Shown here piece by piece: positions 1 through 8,304 of a stretch of 35,729 nucleotides of DNA. The notes under the pieces were generated by a model. The model ran no database searches, was not told where the DNA came from, and saw only the letters and a program-made list of their open reading frames with translations. Location: assembly GCF_003611585.1 (NCBI RefSeq), contig NZ_RAVW01000036.1:1-35729 (forward strand). The letters are read 5' to 3'. Position 1 is the stretch's first letter. Each line of letters starts with the position of its first letter. The DNA comes from Corallococcus exercitus. GTDB taxonomy: Bacteria > Myxococcota > Myxococcia > Myxococcales > Myxococcaceae. Made by a program: the position numbers and the translations under genes.

Positions 1-184
1 GGGGGCTGGCATCGCCAGGGCTTATGAGTCGGTGTCTTGCGGCTGGCACGGGCGGGTGCGGAAGAAATCCAGCCCGCGTGACGGAACGGCTATAAACCGC
101 CTGTTGGCCGTACCACCCAGGCCCTGACTTGGGCTCGCGGGGGTTCACTCACCCCACCCATCCGCGCGCCCCGCTGGAGACTCG

Positions 185-868
185 ATGAGCACCCAAGCCA
201 CCGCCGAAGCCATCACCGACCGGACGCCCCTCTTGAAGTCGCGGCTGGGTTCGTTCCTCGCCGTGGTGCCCCTGAGCATCTGGGTCATCAACCATCTGTG
301 GGACAACCTGTCCGCCTTCTACGGCGCGACGGCGTGGGAAAAGTCGGTGACGGAGTACGCGAACCCGTTCGCCCAGGCGTTCACGTTCATCATCGTCATG
401 CTGCCGCTGCTCATCCACACGGCGTGGGGGCTGGTGCGCATCTTCAGCATGAAGCCCAACAACCTCGCCTACAACAACTACGGCAACCTCAAGTACATCG
501 TGCAGCGCGTGGCCGGCCTGGGCGTGCTCGCGTTCCTGGGCGCGCACATCTGGCTGGCGTTCCTGCACCCGCGCCTGGTGGAGGGCCACGCGGAGCCCTT
601 CATGGATATCGCGCGGGAGATGCACTACCACGGCCCCACGCTGATGGTTTACCTGCTGGGCACGCTGGGCACCGCGTACCACCTGGCCAACGGCCTGCAG
701 ACCTTCGGCATGGGCTGGGGCATCCTCGCGAGCGACCGCTCCATGCGCCGCTTCGAGCCCATCTCCATCCTCATCTTCCTCATCCTGCTGGCCATGTCCT
801 GGGGCACCATCTACGCCCTCTACACGGCGGGCGCGGCGTACGGCCCGGCGGGCCTGGACGTCGGCTGA
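185..868 (+). CDS. sdhC: Succinate dehydrogenase cytochrome b subunit (Bacillus type)
   Basis: A 227-residue integral membrane protein with five hydrophobic segments (about residues 22-42, 62-86, 108-128, 151-173, 194-216). It matches the single-chain, diheme cytochrome b anchor of type B succinate:quinone oxidoreductases, which holds SdhA/SdhB on the membrane and passes electrons to quinone. Four histidines in the right places, His37, His78, His121 and His166, correspond to the four heme ligands of Bacillus subtilis SdhC, one in each of the first four segments. A GGAGA ribosome binding site lies 4 bases before the ATG. No sdhA or sdhB follows: a strong hairpin sits 30 bases after the stop and the next gene is on the other strand. 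The catalytic subunits must lie outside the window, upstream or elsewhere. Bases 1-184 upstream hold no gene that I can see. Confidence 0.93.
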   Translation: MSTQATAEAITDRTPLLKSRLGSFLAVVPLSIWVINHLWDNLSAFYGATAWEKSVTEYANPFAQAFTFIIVMLPLLIHTAWGLVRIFSMKPNNLAYNNYGNLKYIVQRVAGLGVLAFLGAHIWLAFLHPRLVEGHAEPFMDIAREMHYHGPTLMVYLLGTLGTAYHLANGLQTFGMGWGILASDRSMRRFEPISILIFLILLAMSWGTIYALYTAGAAYGPAGLDVG

Positions 869-897
869 GCGCACCGCGCGCAGTGCCCGGAAACACG

Positions 898-938
898 ACC
901 GGCCGCCCCTGACATCCAGGAGCGGCCGGTTCGCTTTT
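898..938 (+). terminator. Intrinsic terminator of sdhC
   Basis: A 13-bp inverted repeat (898-910 with 918-930, one mismatch, 7-base loop) is followed by TCGCTTTT. It lies between the convergent sdhC and ssb genes. The T-run is on the plus-strand side, so it mainly serves sdhC, but the stem could also stop transcription coming from ssb. Confidence 0.85.
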
Positions 939-959
939 CAAGGGCAGAGGCCCCAGGCG

Positions 960-1478
960 TCAGAACGGGATGTCTTCGTCCGCCGCGCCGCCGTGGCCGC
1001 CACCATTCATGCCGCCACCGTCGTCCATGCCCATGGGAGGCGGCTGGCCGTAGTCGTCACGCCCCTGGGAGTAGCCGCCGTTGCCCTGCTGCTGCCGGCG
1101 CCCACCGCCATTGCTCGCGCCGCCGCTGTAGCCCTCACCGGCGTCACGACCGCCGAGGAAGGTGACGGAGGTGGCGACGACCTCGGTGGTGTAGTTCTTC
1201 TTGTTCTCCTTATCCATCCACTCGCGCGTCTGCAGACGGCCTTCGACGAAGCACTGCCGTCCCTTCTTGAGGTACTCGCCGCACAGCTCCGCGAGCTTTC
1301 CCCAGACGACGATGCGGTGCCACTCGGTGCGCTCCTGCTTCTGGCCGTTCTTGTCGTTCCAGCTCTCGCTCGTCGCGATGCGGAAGTTCGCCACGGCCTG
1401 ACCGCCCGGGGTGAAGCGCACCTCGGGGTCCGCCCCGAGATTGCCGATGAGAATGACCTTGTTCACGCCTCCAGCCAT
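960..1478 (-). CDS. ssb: Single-stranded DNA-binding protein
   Basis: A 172-residue SSB that coats single-stranded DNA in replication, recombination and repair and recruits partners through its tail. Residues 1-112 form the OB-fold domain (begins [20 protein letters not shown], with the conserved [12 protein letters not shown] stretch). Residues 113-165 are a flexible Gly/Gln/Asn-rich linker, and the protein ends in the acidic partner-binding tip DEDIPF. The ATG at 1478 is chosen because the OB fold begins there and GGGAGG lies 5 bases upstream; the frame stays open upstream, but that part is arginine/proline-rich and not SSB-like. The gene stands alone, with convergent sdhC on one side and dacB 262 bases upstream. 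Confidence 0.97.
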   Translation of the reverse strand: MAGGVNKVILIGNLGADPEVRFTPGGQAVANFRIATSESWNDKNGQKQERTEWHRIVVWGKLAELCGEYLKKGRQCFVEGRLQTREWMDKENKKNYTTEVVATSVTFLGGRDAGEGYSGGASNGGGRRQQQGNGGYSQGRDDYGQPPPMGMDDGGGMNGGGHGGAADEDIPF

Positions 1479-1523
1479 GTTTCCTCCCGATACCTGACCC
1501 CTCAAGGGCCAGGAACAAACCTC

Positions 1524-1602
1524 CGGGGCCACACGCCCCGACAGGTCCTTCAGCCCATAGCATCCACCACTGACATTCCCCTGGCGAGAAACCGGCCAGG
1601 GG
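1524..1602 (-). repeat. Two inverted repeats in the ssb upstream region
   Basis: Within the 262-base gap between dacB and ssb, two clean inverted repeats precede ssb. One is an 8-bp stem with a 9-base loop (1578-1585 with 1595-1602), the other a 6-bp stem with a 5-base loop (1524-1529 with 1535-1540). They lie 46-124 bases before the ssb start and could be leader hairpins or operator sites. No function is known. Confidence 0.35.
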
Positions 1603-1693
1603 CGGTCAGGACGCACGCCTGCCTGCTCCCCATGCGGCAAGCGCCAGGGATTCCAGGGACTTGGGAGGGATGGGGAGGGCTGAAGCGGAACGC

Positions 1694-1720
1694 CCGCCCG
1701 GACGGCGGGCGTCCGGGCGG
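1694..1720 (-). terminator. GC-rich hairpin downstream of dacB
   Basis: A perfect 10-bp inverted repeat (1694-1703 with 1711-1720, 7-base loop) begins about 20 bases after the dacB stop codon. There is no T-run after it on the minus strand, so it is at best a factor-assisted terminator or an RNA 3' end stabiliser for dacB. Confidence 0.45.
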
Positions 1721-1740
1721 AAGGCGCGGCGTGAGGAGGA

Positions 1741-3978
1741 CTACCCGCCCGGGCGGAGGACCCCGGAGGCAGGCACGACGTTGGGCGTGGCGGACGCGGG
1801 CGCGACCACCTGGACGGGCTGGGCGCGCTGGGAGGTCCGGGCCTCGGCCGTCTTGGTGGTGAGCGTGGAGTCCAGCCCCTTGGCGAAGGCGACGAGCTGC
1901 GGGTCGGTCCCGCCGGAGCCCAGCTTGCGCAGGGACTTCCAGAACGGGTGCGTGGTGTCACCGGCCTTCACCAGACCCTGGGCCAGCAGCGGCACGGTCG
2001 CGTCGCGCTCGGCGGGGCTCGCGGCGCGCAGGGTGGCCACCAACTCCTCGGGGGCGGTGCGGGCCACTTCGCCCAGGCCGTCCACCAGCTCCTCCTGCGC
2101 CTGCGCGTCATGGGCGACGTCCGCCGCGCGGCACAGCTCCAGCACGCGGGCCAGGGCCTCCGTGTTTCCGCCGGACGCCAGCTCCACCATGCTGCTCACG
2201 CCGGGCACGCCCACGGACAGGGCGTGGGCCACCTGGCGCAGGCGGCCGTAGACGTCGTCCGTGGCGGAGTAGCTGTCCAGCAGCGTGCGCGTGCCCAGGT
2301 AGTCGTGCGGGTTGGACTGGTAGAGGCTCTCCGCCAGCACGGCGCGCACGGCGGGGTCGCGCTCGCTGCGCCACGCGGTGCGCAGGAAGCCGATGTTGCG
2401 TTGATCGCGCTGCTTGCCCAGCTCCAGGTAGGTCTTCACGCGGTTGGCGATGTCCGGCAGGCCGGACTGGGGCTTCTGGCCTTCATTGAGGGAGGCCAGC
2501 GCGTTGCCCGGCCCCAGCGTGGAGCCGGTGGCGGCGACAGCGGCGCCCAGCGCGTCCATGCCCGCGACGACGGGACCGGCGCGGCCCGCGTAGTCGTTGA
2601 CCATGATGGAGAAGGAGAACTTCTCCCCGCCCGCGGACTGCACGTAGCCGCTGAGCGCGGAGACACCCTCCAGGGTGCCCGTCTTGGCGCGCAGCCGGCC
2701 CACGGCGTCCGTGCCGTCGAAGCGGTACTTGAGCGTGCCGTCCTTGCCGGCGATGCCCAGCGAGGACAGGTACTCCGGCGCCAGCGGGAAGCGCTCGTAC
2801 ATGTGGCGCAGCAGGCGGTCCACCTGCGCGGTGGAGAAGCGGTTGGCGTCGTTGAGACCGCTGCCGTTCTTCATCACGTAGGTGCCGCGCGGGATGCCCA
2901 CGTCGCGCTCCAGGAACTCCTCCACCACGTCGATGCCCTTGGCGAACGAGCCCGGCGCGCCGCGCAGCTCCGCGCCCATGGTCTTGAGCAGCGTCTCCGC
3001 GACGAAGTTGCTGGAGAGCTTGTTGAGGCGCTTGAGGACGATGTCGAACGTGTCGGACTGGGACACGTGCACGACCTTCGCGCGCGACGGCGTCAGGCCC
3101 TGCTTCACCTTGCCCTTCACCTTCACGCCGCGCGACACGAGCAACTGCTTGAGTGAGCCGCCGAAGTACATGGGCGGGCTGTCGATCTTCTTCCAGACGC
3201 TCACGGCGCCGCGCTCGTCAGGGACCTGGCCCTTGACGATGATCTTCTGCTTCTCACCGAACGCGTCGGACTTCACGGACACGCGCCGCGCGCGGCCGGG
3301 GCCGCTGGTGACGGTGCTGTCCACGACGAAGAAGTCGCTGGGCGGCTCCATGTCCACCACGGCCTTGCCGCCGGGGGCGGAGCGCACGTAGACGGCCACG
3401 GCGTTCCAGTTGAGGCTCACCGCGCCGGTGGGCGCCATGTACGCGCGGTCGGAGTCCTCCTGGTCGTAGCCAGGCGGCGTGCGCTCGGGGTCGAACCAGG
3501 AGTCGTCCACGACGATGTCCTGCACCTCCTTGAGGCCCGCGTGGAGCAGCTCGGAGGTGATGCCGTAGAGGCGCTCGGTGGTGATGGTCGGGTCACCCTT
3601 GCCGCGCACGTAGAGCGTCTTGACCTTGCCGTCGGCCGGCAGCTCCGGCTCGACGAGGAACTCCGTCTCGTAGCGGTACTCCGGCCCCAGCGCGACGAGC
3701 GCCGCGGAGGACGTGATGAGCTTCACGTTGGAGGCGGGGTTGAGCAGCTCGTCCGCGTTGTGGCTGAACACCACGGAGCCGTCATCCAGGCTCTGCATGT
3801 GCACGCCGACGCGGCTGCTCTTGAGCGCCGTGCGCTGCATCACTTGAACGAGCGCGTTCTTCAGCGCTTCGCGTTCAGCCTTTTTGTCGGCGGACGGCGA
3901 CGCGGCCAGGGTGGCGGAAGGAAGCCACAAGGCAATGGCGGTCGCTGCCCAGAAGGGTCTGGTTCGAAAAACCTGCAC
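1741..3978 (-). CDS. dacB: PBP4-type D-alanyl-D-alanine carboxypeptidase/endopeptidase with C-terminal helical extension
   Basis: A peptidase family S13 penicillin-binding protein that trims D-Ala from stem peptides or cuts D-Ala-mDAP cross-links in the periplasm. Numbered from the GTG at 3978 (745 residues): N-terminal signal peptide (about 1-26), SxxK motif Ser83-Lys86, SxN motif Ser322-Ser323-Asn324 in a context ending VAET, conserved NGSGL at 371-375, and KTG at 432-434. The catalytic part ends near residue 480, the length of E. coli PBP4. It is followed by about 250 extra residues, mostly predicted helix with a HEAT-like look, and a Pro/Ala/Val-rich tail. The GTG is preferred because GGAG lies 8 bases upstream and it gives a normal signal peptide. 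An ATG at 4005 (754 residues) has no ribosome binding site. The next gene is divergent. Confidence 0.93.
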   Translation of the reverse strand: MQVFRTRPFWAATAIALWLPSATLAASPSADKKAEREALKNALVQVMQRTALKSSRVGVHMQSLDDGSVVFSHNADELLNPASNVKLITSSAALVALGPEYRYETEFLVEPELPADGKVKTLYVRGKGDPTITTERLYGITSELLHAGLKEVQDIVVDDSWFDPERTPPGYDQEDSDRAYMAPTGAVSLNWNAVAVYVRSAPGGKAVVDMEPPSDFFVVDSTVTSGPGRARRVSVKSDAFGEKQKIIVKGQVPDERGAVSVWKKIDSPPMYFGGSLKQLLVSRGVKVKGKVKQGLTPSRAKVVHVSQSDTFDIVLKRLNKLSSNFVAETLLKTMGAELRGAPGSFAKGIDVVEEFLERDVGIPRGTYVMKNGSGLNDANRFSTAQVDRLLRHMYERFPLAPEYLSSLGIAGKDGTLKYRFDGTDAVGRLRAKTGTLEGVSALSGYVQSAGGEKFSFSIMVNDYAGRAGPVVAGMDALGAAVAATGSTLGPGNALASLNEGQKPQSGLPDIANRVKTYLELGKQRDQRNIGFLRTAWRSERDPAVRAVLAESLYQSNPHDYLGTRTLLDSYSATDDVYGRLRQVAHALSVGVPGVSSMVELASGGNTEALARVLELCRAADVAHDAQAQEELVDGLGEVARTAPEELVATLRAASPAERDATVPLLAQGLVKAGDTTHPFWKSLRKLGSGGTDPQLVAFAKGLDSTLTTKTAEARTSQRAQPVQVVAPASATPNVVPASGVLRPGG

Positions 3979-4080
3979 GCACGCTCCGGGGAAGTCGCGA
4001 TCCATTATGAAGAAGGGATGAAAGGGGCGGCAAGGGTGGGGGGTGAATGCTCGGCCGCTGTTACCCTGCCCGCCTGCCTG

Positions 4081-4098
4081 CTTCCTGGAAACAGGAAG
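4081..4098 (+). other. Hairpin with GAAA tetraloop upstream of the peptide transporter
   Basis: A perfect 7-bp stem (4081-4087 with 4092-4098) closed by GAAA, a GNRA-type loop. It lies 54 bases before the binding-protein start codon in the 174-base divergent gap (3979-4152) between dacB and the ABC operon. It may be part of the transcript leader. Nothing else recognisable lies in this gap. Confidence 0.4.
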
Positions 4099-4152
4099 GA
4101 GGCTGTCGCAGCATGGAGGCTCCGCCTGACATCCACCTCGTGACAGACGCCC

Positions 4153-5730
4153 ATGCCTCCCCTGCCCTTTCGTGCCGTCCGGGTGTTCGTCCTCGCGCTG
4201 GCGCTGGTGCTTGACTCCGGCTGCCGGGCCCCGGCGCCGCCCGCGGGCATCACGGTGTTGTTGGAGGCCCCACCGGACAGCCTGGATGATCGCTTCGCCC
4301 TCACGGCCCATGGACAGCGGCTGGCGCAGCTCATCAGTCCGGGGCTCCTCACCTTCGATGACGCCAGCCGGCCGGTGCCCCAGCTGGCGGAGTCCTTCCG
4401 TGACGTTTCCGCGACGGTGGTGGAGTTCGTCCTGCGCCCGGGGCTCACCTTCCACGACGGCAGCGCCCTCACCGCCGAGGACGTGAAGGCCACCTTCGAC
4501 GCCCTCATGGACCCGAAGCTGGGCAGCCCCAAGCGCGAGCGGTACGAGCCGGTGGACCGGGTGGAGGTGGTGGATGCCCGCACGGTGCGCTTCCACCTGA
4601 AGCGCCCCTATGCGCCGCTGCTCGCGGAGCTGTCCGCGGCCATCCTGCCCTCGGAGCGCGTGGGGCCGGGAGGCATCGAGGCGCAGGGCGCGCACCCGGT
4701 GGGCGCGGGCCCGTTCCGGTTCGAGTCGTGGCCGGACGAGGAGCACCTGACGATGGTTCCCTTCGAGGGTTGGCACGGAGGGAAGCCCGCCGTGTCGCGG
4801 CTGACGTTCCGGGTGGTGCGGGACGAGACGACGCGGGTGCTGGAGCTGCTCAAGGGCCGGGCGGACCTGGTGGTGAACAACGTGTCCCCGGCGGTGCTGC
4901 CCGCGCTCCGGCAGGCGTCGCACCTGCGCGTGGTGACGAAGCCGGGCACGGGCTTCACGTACCTGGGGCTCAACCTGCGGGAGGGGCCGCTCGCGGACGT
5001 GCGCGTGAGGCAGGCGCTGTGCCACCTCATCGACGTGCGCCCCTTGGTGGAGCACAAGCTGCACGGGCTGGCGGAGCCCGCGTCCAGCATGCTGCCCCGC
5101 GAGCACTGGGCGTTCACGGCCACGCCCGGGTGCGGCTACGCGCCGGAGGAGGCGGCCCGGCTGCTGGACGCGGCGGGGTATCCGGATCCGGATGGGCCCG
5201 GAGGCAAGCCCCGGCTGTCCTTCACGTTCAAGACGAGCACGGACCGCTTCCGGCGCGCGGTGGCCCTGGTGCTCAAGGAGCAGCTGGCGAAGGGCGGCGT
5301 GGCGGTGGAGGTGCGGGCGCTGGAGTTCGGGACGTTCTTCGAGGACGTGCGCCGGGGACGTTTCGAGTTGTTCACGTTGAAGTGGGCCGCCGTGATGGAG
5401 CCGGACCTGCTCCGAGGCGCGTTCCATTCCGCGAACATCCCCGGGCCGGAGAACCACTGGGGCGGGTTCAACCGGGGCGCGCTGAAGGACCCGGCGCTGG
5501 ACCGCCTGCTGGACGCGGCGACACAGGCGTCGAGGGAGGAGCGGCGAGTGCTCTACGCGGAGGCGCAGCGGGAGCTGGACGCGGACCTGCCCGTCATTCC
5601 GCTGTGGCACGAGGCGAGCGTCGCGGTGGTGTCCTCGCGGCTCGCGGACTTCGAGCCCAGCGCGCACGGATTGCTGCTGCCGCTGGCGAAGGCGCGCGAA
5701 GTGACGCCCGAGCAGGGGAGCACGCCGTGA
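4153..5730 (+). CDS. ABC transporter substrate-binding protein, oligopeptide/dipeptide family
   Basis: A 525-residue solute-binding protein of the SBP_bac_5 (DppA/OppA) family, which captures peptides or related compounds in the periplasm and delivers them to the two permeases encoded downstream. The family hallmark FHDGSALTAEDVKATFD is at residues 100-116. The N-terminus has a hydrophobic segment ending in DSGC at residue 24, a lipobox with an unusual Asp at -3, so lipid anchoring is likely but not certain. No clear ribosome binding site precedes the ATG. The stop overlaps a small frame (5727-5939), and 205 bases separate this gene from the first permease. No DppD/DppF-type ATPase genes are in the window. 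The ligand cannot be told from sequence; peptides, cell wall fragments, nickel or opines are all known for the family. Confidence 0.9.
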   Translation: MPPLPFRAVRVFVLALALVLDSGCRAPAPPAGITVLLEAPPDSLDDRFALTAHGQRLAQLISPGLLTFDDASRPVPQLAESFRDVSATVVEFVLRPGLTFHDGSALTAEDVKATFDALMDPKLGSPKRERYEPVDRVEVVDARTVRFHLKRPYAPLLAELSAAILPSERVGPGGIEAQGAHPVGAGPFRFESWPDEEHLTMVPFEGWHGGKPAVSRLTFRVVRDETTRVLELLKGRADLVVNNVSPAVLPALRQASHLRVVTKPGTGFTYLGLNLREGPLADVRVRQALCHLIDVRPLVEHKLHGLAEPASSMLPREHWAFTATPGCGYAPEEAARLLDAAGYPDPDGPGGKPRLSFTFKTSTDRFRRAVALVLKEQLAKGGVAVEVRALEFGTFFEDVRRGRFELFTLKWAAVMEPDLLRGAFHSANIPGPENHWGGFNRGALKDPALDRLLDAATQASREERRVLYAEAQRELDADLPVIPLWHEASVAVVSSRLADFEPSAHGLLLPLAKAREVTPEQGSTP

Positions 5731-5939
5731 GCTGGGGGGTGAAGTTCATCGTGCGGGTGACCGCGGAACGGCGCAGAAGACACGAGCGGAAGGATGCCAT
5801 GGGCAAGCGTCCCCTCCTCGCAGCCACCGCACGCGCGCGGCATGCGGGCATCGCTCTGAAGCTTCATCGCTCGGAGCACACGCGCCCCCAGGTGCCGCCA
5901 CTGCGGGCGTGGCCCGTGCCGTCCGGGAGCACTCCATGA
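5727..5939 (+). CDS. Possible small translationally coupled ORF between binding protein and permease
   Basis: A 70-codon frame fills the gap between the binding protein and the first permease. It begins at a GTG overlapping the upstream TGA (GTGA) and ends in a TGA overlapping the permease ATG (ATGA). The predicted product is Arg-rich (starts VSWGVKFIVRV) with no domain that I recognise, and third-position G/C looks lower than in neighbouring genes. It may be a real coupling peptide, a remnant of an ancestral longer permease N-terminus, or chance in GC-rich DNA. I favour chance or remnant, but the double overlap is notable. Confidence 0.25.
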   Translation: MSWGVKFIVRVTAERRRRHERKDAMGKRPLLAATARARHAGIALKLHRSEHTRPQVPPLRAWPVPSGSTP

Positions 5940-6850
5940 GCCGTAGGCTCGTGTCCGCGCTCATCGCGATGGTCGGTGCGCTGCTGCTGGTGTCGCTGTT
6001 CCTGCACCTCGTGCCCGGTGATCCGGTGGACGTGATGCTGGGAGAGCAGGCGACGCAGGTGGACCGCGCGGCGCTGCGGCAGGCCGTGGGGTTGGACCTT
6101 CCCTGGTACGCGCAGCTCTGGACGTTCGCTCGCGACCTGGCCACTGGGGAGCTGCGCACGTCTCTGCCTCCGTTCCAGCGCAAGGTGCTTCCAGCGTTGG
6201 GCGCGGCGCTGCCGTACACGCTGTTGCTCACGCTGGCGGCGATGGCTGTGTCGCTGGTGCTGGCGCTGCCCCTGGGCGTGATGGCGGCGGCGCGGCGTGG
6301 AACTCCGGTGGACGCGGCGGCGATGGGGGTGTCCGTGGCGGGTGTCGCCCTGCCCCGCTTCTGGCTGGGGCCGGTGCTCATCATCCTCTTCGCGCTGAAG
6401 CTGGACTGGCTGCCCGTGTCCGGCGCGGAGTCGTGGCGGCACCTGGTGCTGCCCGCGTTCACGCTGGGCACCGCGCTGGCCGCGTTCCTCGCCCGGATGA
6501 CTCGCGCCACGATGCTCGAAGCGCTGCGCGAGGACTACGTCACCGTGGCCCGGGCCAAGGGGCTGTCTCCTCGCGTGGTGTTGTGGAAGCACGCGTTCCG
6601 CAACGCGCTGCTGCCGCTGGTGACCGTGCTGGGCCTGGAGTTCGGCGCGCTGCTGGGCGGTGCCATCGTGACGGAGAAGGTGTTCGCGTGGCCGGGCATG
6701 GGCACGCTGCTGCTCACCGCCATCGAGAAGCGCGACTACAACACCGTGCGCGCCACGGTGCTCCTCTTCACCTTCTGCTACGTCCTGGTCAACACGCTCA
6801 CGGACATGGCCTATGCGTGGGTCGACCCGCGCGTGCGGAGGCGCTCATGA
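5936..6850 (+). CDS. ABC transporter permease, DppB/OppB type
   Basis: A 304-residue inner-membrane permease of a peptide-type importer. The N-terminal helix leads into HLVPGDPVDVMLG (24-36), typical of DppB proteins. About six membrane spans follow, and the cytoplasmic EAA loop that docks the ATPase is at about 196-213 (EALREDYVTVARAKG). Length is close to the usual 306-340. I chose the ATG at 5936 because GGGAG lies 6 bases upstream; a GTG at 5909 would add nine non-family residues. It overlaps the next permease by 4 bases (ATGA), so the two are co-translated and form the heterodimeric channel. Confidence 0.93.
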   Translation: MSRRLVSALIAMVGALLLVSLFLHLVPGDPVDVMLGEQATQVDRAALRQAVGLDLPWYAQLWTFARDLATGELRTSLPPFQRKVLPALGAALPYTLLLTLAAMAVSLVLALPLGVMAAARRGTPVDAAAMGVSVAGVALPRFWLGPVLIILFALKLDWLPVSGAESWRHLVLPAFTLGTALAAFLARMTRATMLEALREDYVTVARAKGLSPRVVLWKHAFRNALLPLVTVLGLEFGALLGGAIVTEKVFAWPGMGTLLLTAIEKRDYNTVRATVLLFTFCYVLVNTLTDMAYAWVDPRVRRRS

Positions 6851-7680
6851 GCGTGGCCCATCGCTTCCGCCTGAACTCCTGGGGCGCCCGGTTCGGACTC
6901 GCCGTCGCGTGCCTCTGGGTGTTCACCGCGCTGTTCGCGCCGTGGCTCAGCCCCCACTCGCCGGACGCCATCGACCTCACGCGCGAGCTGTCTCGCCCGA
7001 CCTCCGGACACCTGCTGGGCACGGGAGAGAACGGCATCGACGTCCTCACCCATGTGCTCTACGGCGCTCGCGTGTCGCTGGAGGTGTCCTTCTTCGCCGT
7101 GGTGCTGTCCGCCGCGGTGGGCATCACGCTGGGCGGCATCGCGGGCCATGCGGGCGGGCTCGTGGACGAGGCGTTGATGCGGCTGGTGGACGTGCTGCTC
7201 GCCTTCCCTGGCATCCTGCTGGCGCTGTTCATCACCGCCGTGCTGGGCCCCAGCCTCGCGAACGTCGTGTTCGCGCTCTCCTTCACTGGATGGACAGGCT
7301 ACGCGCGGCTGACGCGCGGACAGGTGCTCACCCTGCGTGAGCGCGACTACGTGCAGGCTGCTCGGGCCCTGGGCAGCGGTCCGGGCCGCATCCTCGTGCG
7401 GCACCTGCTGCCCAATGCGGTGGGCCCGCTCCTCGTGCAGGCGACCTTCGCGCTGCCGGGCGCCATCGTCGCGGAGGCGTCGCTGAGCTTCCTGGGACTG
7501 GGGGTCCCCCCGGGTACGCCGTCGTGGGGCGCGCTGGTGGACCAGGGGACGCAGTACCTGCTGGTGGCGCCACATGTGGCCCTCTTCCCCGGCATCGCGC
7601 TGGCGCTGACCGTGCTGGGCTTCAACCTCCTGGGCGATGCCCTGCGCGACGCGATGGATCCTCGCCACGAGGGCCGGTGA
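6847..7680 (+). CDS. ABC transporter permease, DppC/OppC type
   Basis: A 277-residue inner-membrane permease, partner of the preceding gene. It shows the DppC N-terminal helix, the conserved LLGTGENGIDVLTHVLYGARVSL region (56-78, split here only by family variation), and the EAA loop at about 165-185 (RERDYVQAARALG). The tail LGDALRDAMDPR is classic for DppC. The ATG overlaps the upstream stop (ATGA). No ATPase follows; dtd comes next after 48 bases, so the ATP-binding subunits must be supplied from another locus. Confidence 0.93.
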   Translation: MSVAHRFRLNSWGARFGLAVACLWVFTALFAPWLSPHSPDAIDLTRELSRPTSGHLLGTGENGIDVLTHVLYGARVSLEVSFFAVVLSAAVGITLGGIAGHAGGLVDEALMRLVDVLLAFPGILLALFITAVLGPSLANVVFALSFTGWTGYARLTRGQVLTLRERDYVQAARALGSGPGRILVRHLLPNAVGPLLVQATFALPGAIVAEASLSFLGLGVPPGTPSWGALVDQGTQYLLVAPHVALFPGIALALTVLGFNLLGDALRDAMDPRHEGR

Positions 7681-7728
7681 CTTGAAGGCCCCGGGCGTCC
7701 CTGGCAGGAAGCAGGACGGAGGTAACGC

Positions 7729-8190
7729 ATGAAGGCCGTGGTGCAGCGGGTCCTGGAAGCGTCGGTGACGGTGGACGGCCAGCGCGTGAGCGAGATGGGC
7801 CCGGGCCTGCTCGTCCTCTTGGGCGTAGGCAAGGGCGACACCGACGCGGACCTGACGTGGATGGTGGAGAAGCTGGCCACGCTGCGCATCTTCGAGGACG
7901 CCGACGGCAAGATGAACCTGTCGCTGGAGGACACCTCCAAGCACCTCATCGTCGTCAGCCAGTTCACGCTCTACGGCGATGCGCGCAAGGGCCGCCGGCC
8001 CAGCTTCATCGACGCGATGGAGCCCGTCGCCGCGAAGGCCCTCTACGAGCGCGCCTGTGAAGCGCTGCGCCAGCGCGGCCTCACCGTGGGCACCGGCATC
8101 TTCGCCGCGGACATGAAGGTCGCGCTCGTCAACGACGGGCCCGTCACCATCCTGCTGGAGAGCCCGCCGAAGGCCGCGGCACCGGCCTGA
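7729..8190 (+). CDS. dtd: D-aminoacyl-tRNA deacylase
   Basis: A 153-residue DTD that hydrolyses D-amino acids (and glycine mischarged on tRNA-Ala) from tRNAs in the cytosol, enforcing homochirality. Both family signatures are present: SQFTLYGD at 77-84 and NDGPVT at 135-140, which carries the Gly-cisPro element that excludes L-amino acids. The length is typical (about 145-155). GGAGG lies 6 bases before the ATG. It is 48 bases after the permease gene, so it may ride on that operon, though no functional link is needed. Confidence 0.96.
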   Translation: MKAVVQRVLEASVTVDGQRVSEMGPGLLVLLGVGKGDTDADLTWMVEKLATLRIFEDADGKMNLSLEDTSKHLIVVSQFTLYGDARKGRRPSFIDAMEPVAAKALYERACEALRQRGLTVGTGIFAADMKVALVNDGPVTILLESPPKAAAPA

Positions 8191-8232
8191 GCCCCCGGGC
8201 ATCCAGGCTGTCCTTCCACCCGGGCTGGTCCC

Positions 8233-8258
8233 AACCTGTACGACTGTCGGACAGGTTT
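8233..8258. terminator. Palindromic hairpin between convergent dtd and the WapI-like gene
   Basis: Bases 8233-8257 form a nearly complete palindrome: outer 7-bp arms (8233-8239 with 8251-8257), inner 4-bp arms (8241-8244 with 8246-8249), and one A/G mismatch between them. It is followed by a third T. It sits midway in the 114-base convergent gap and likely stops transcription from both sides. Its right half resembles bases 8259-8273, so the site may also be a partly duplicated element. Confidence 0.5.
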
Positions 8259-8304
8259 CGACTGCTCGGACGGCACGGGAGCCTCCAGTCATCGCTCCTA
8301 AGGC

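Noticed and set aside
43-60. TGGCAC followed by GTGCG upstream of sdhC, resembling a sigma-54 promoter
   Set aside because: The doublets GG (45-46) and GC (58-59) are 11 bases apart, not the required 10, and the -12 part lacks TT.
91-96. TATAAA as a -10 box for sdhC
   Set aside because: No acceptable -35 sequence at 16-18 bases upstream, so it was not listed as a promoter.
1741-5667. A single very long minus-strand protein containing DacB
   Set aside because: The open frame upstream of 4005 runs antisense to the well-supported binding protein; the true DacB begins with its signal peptide.
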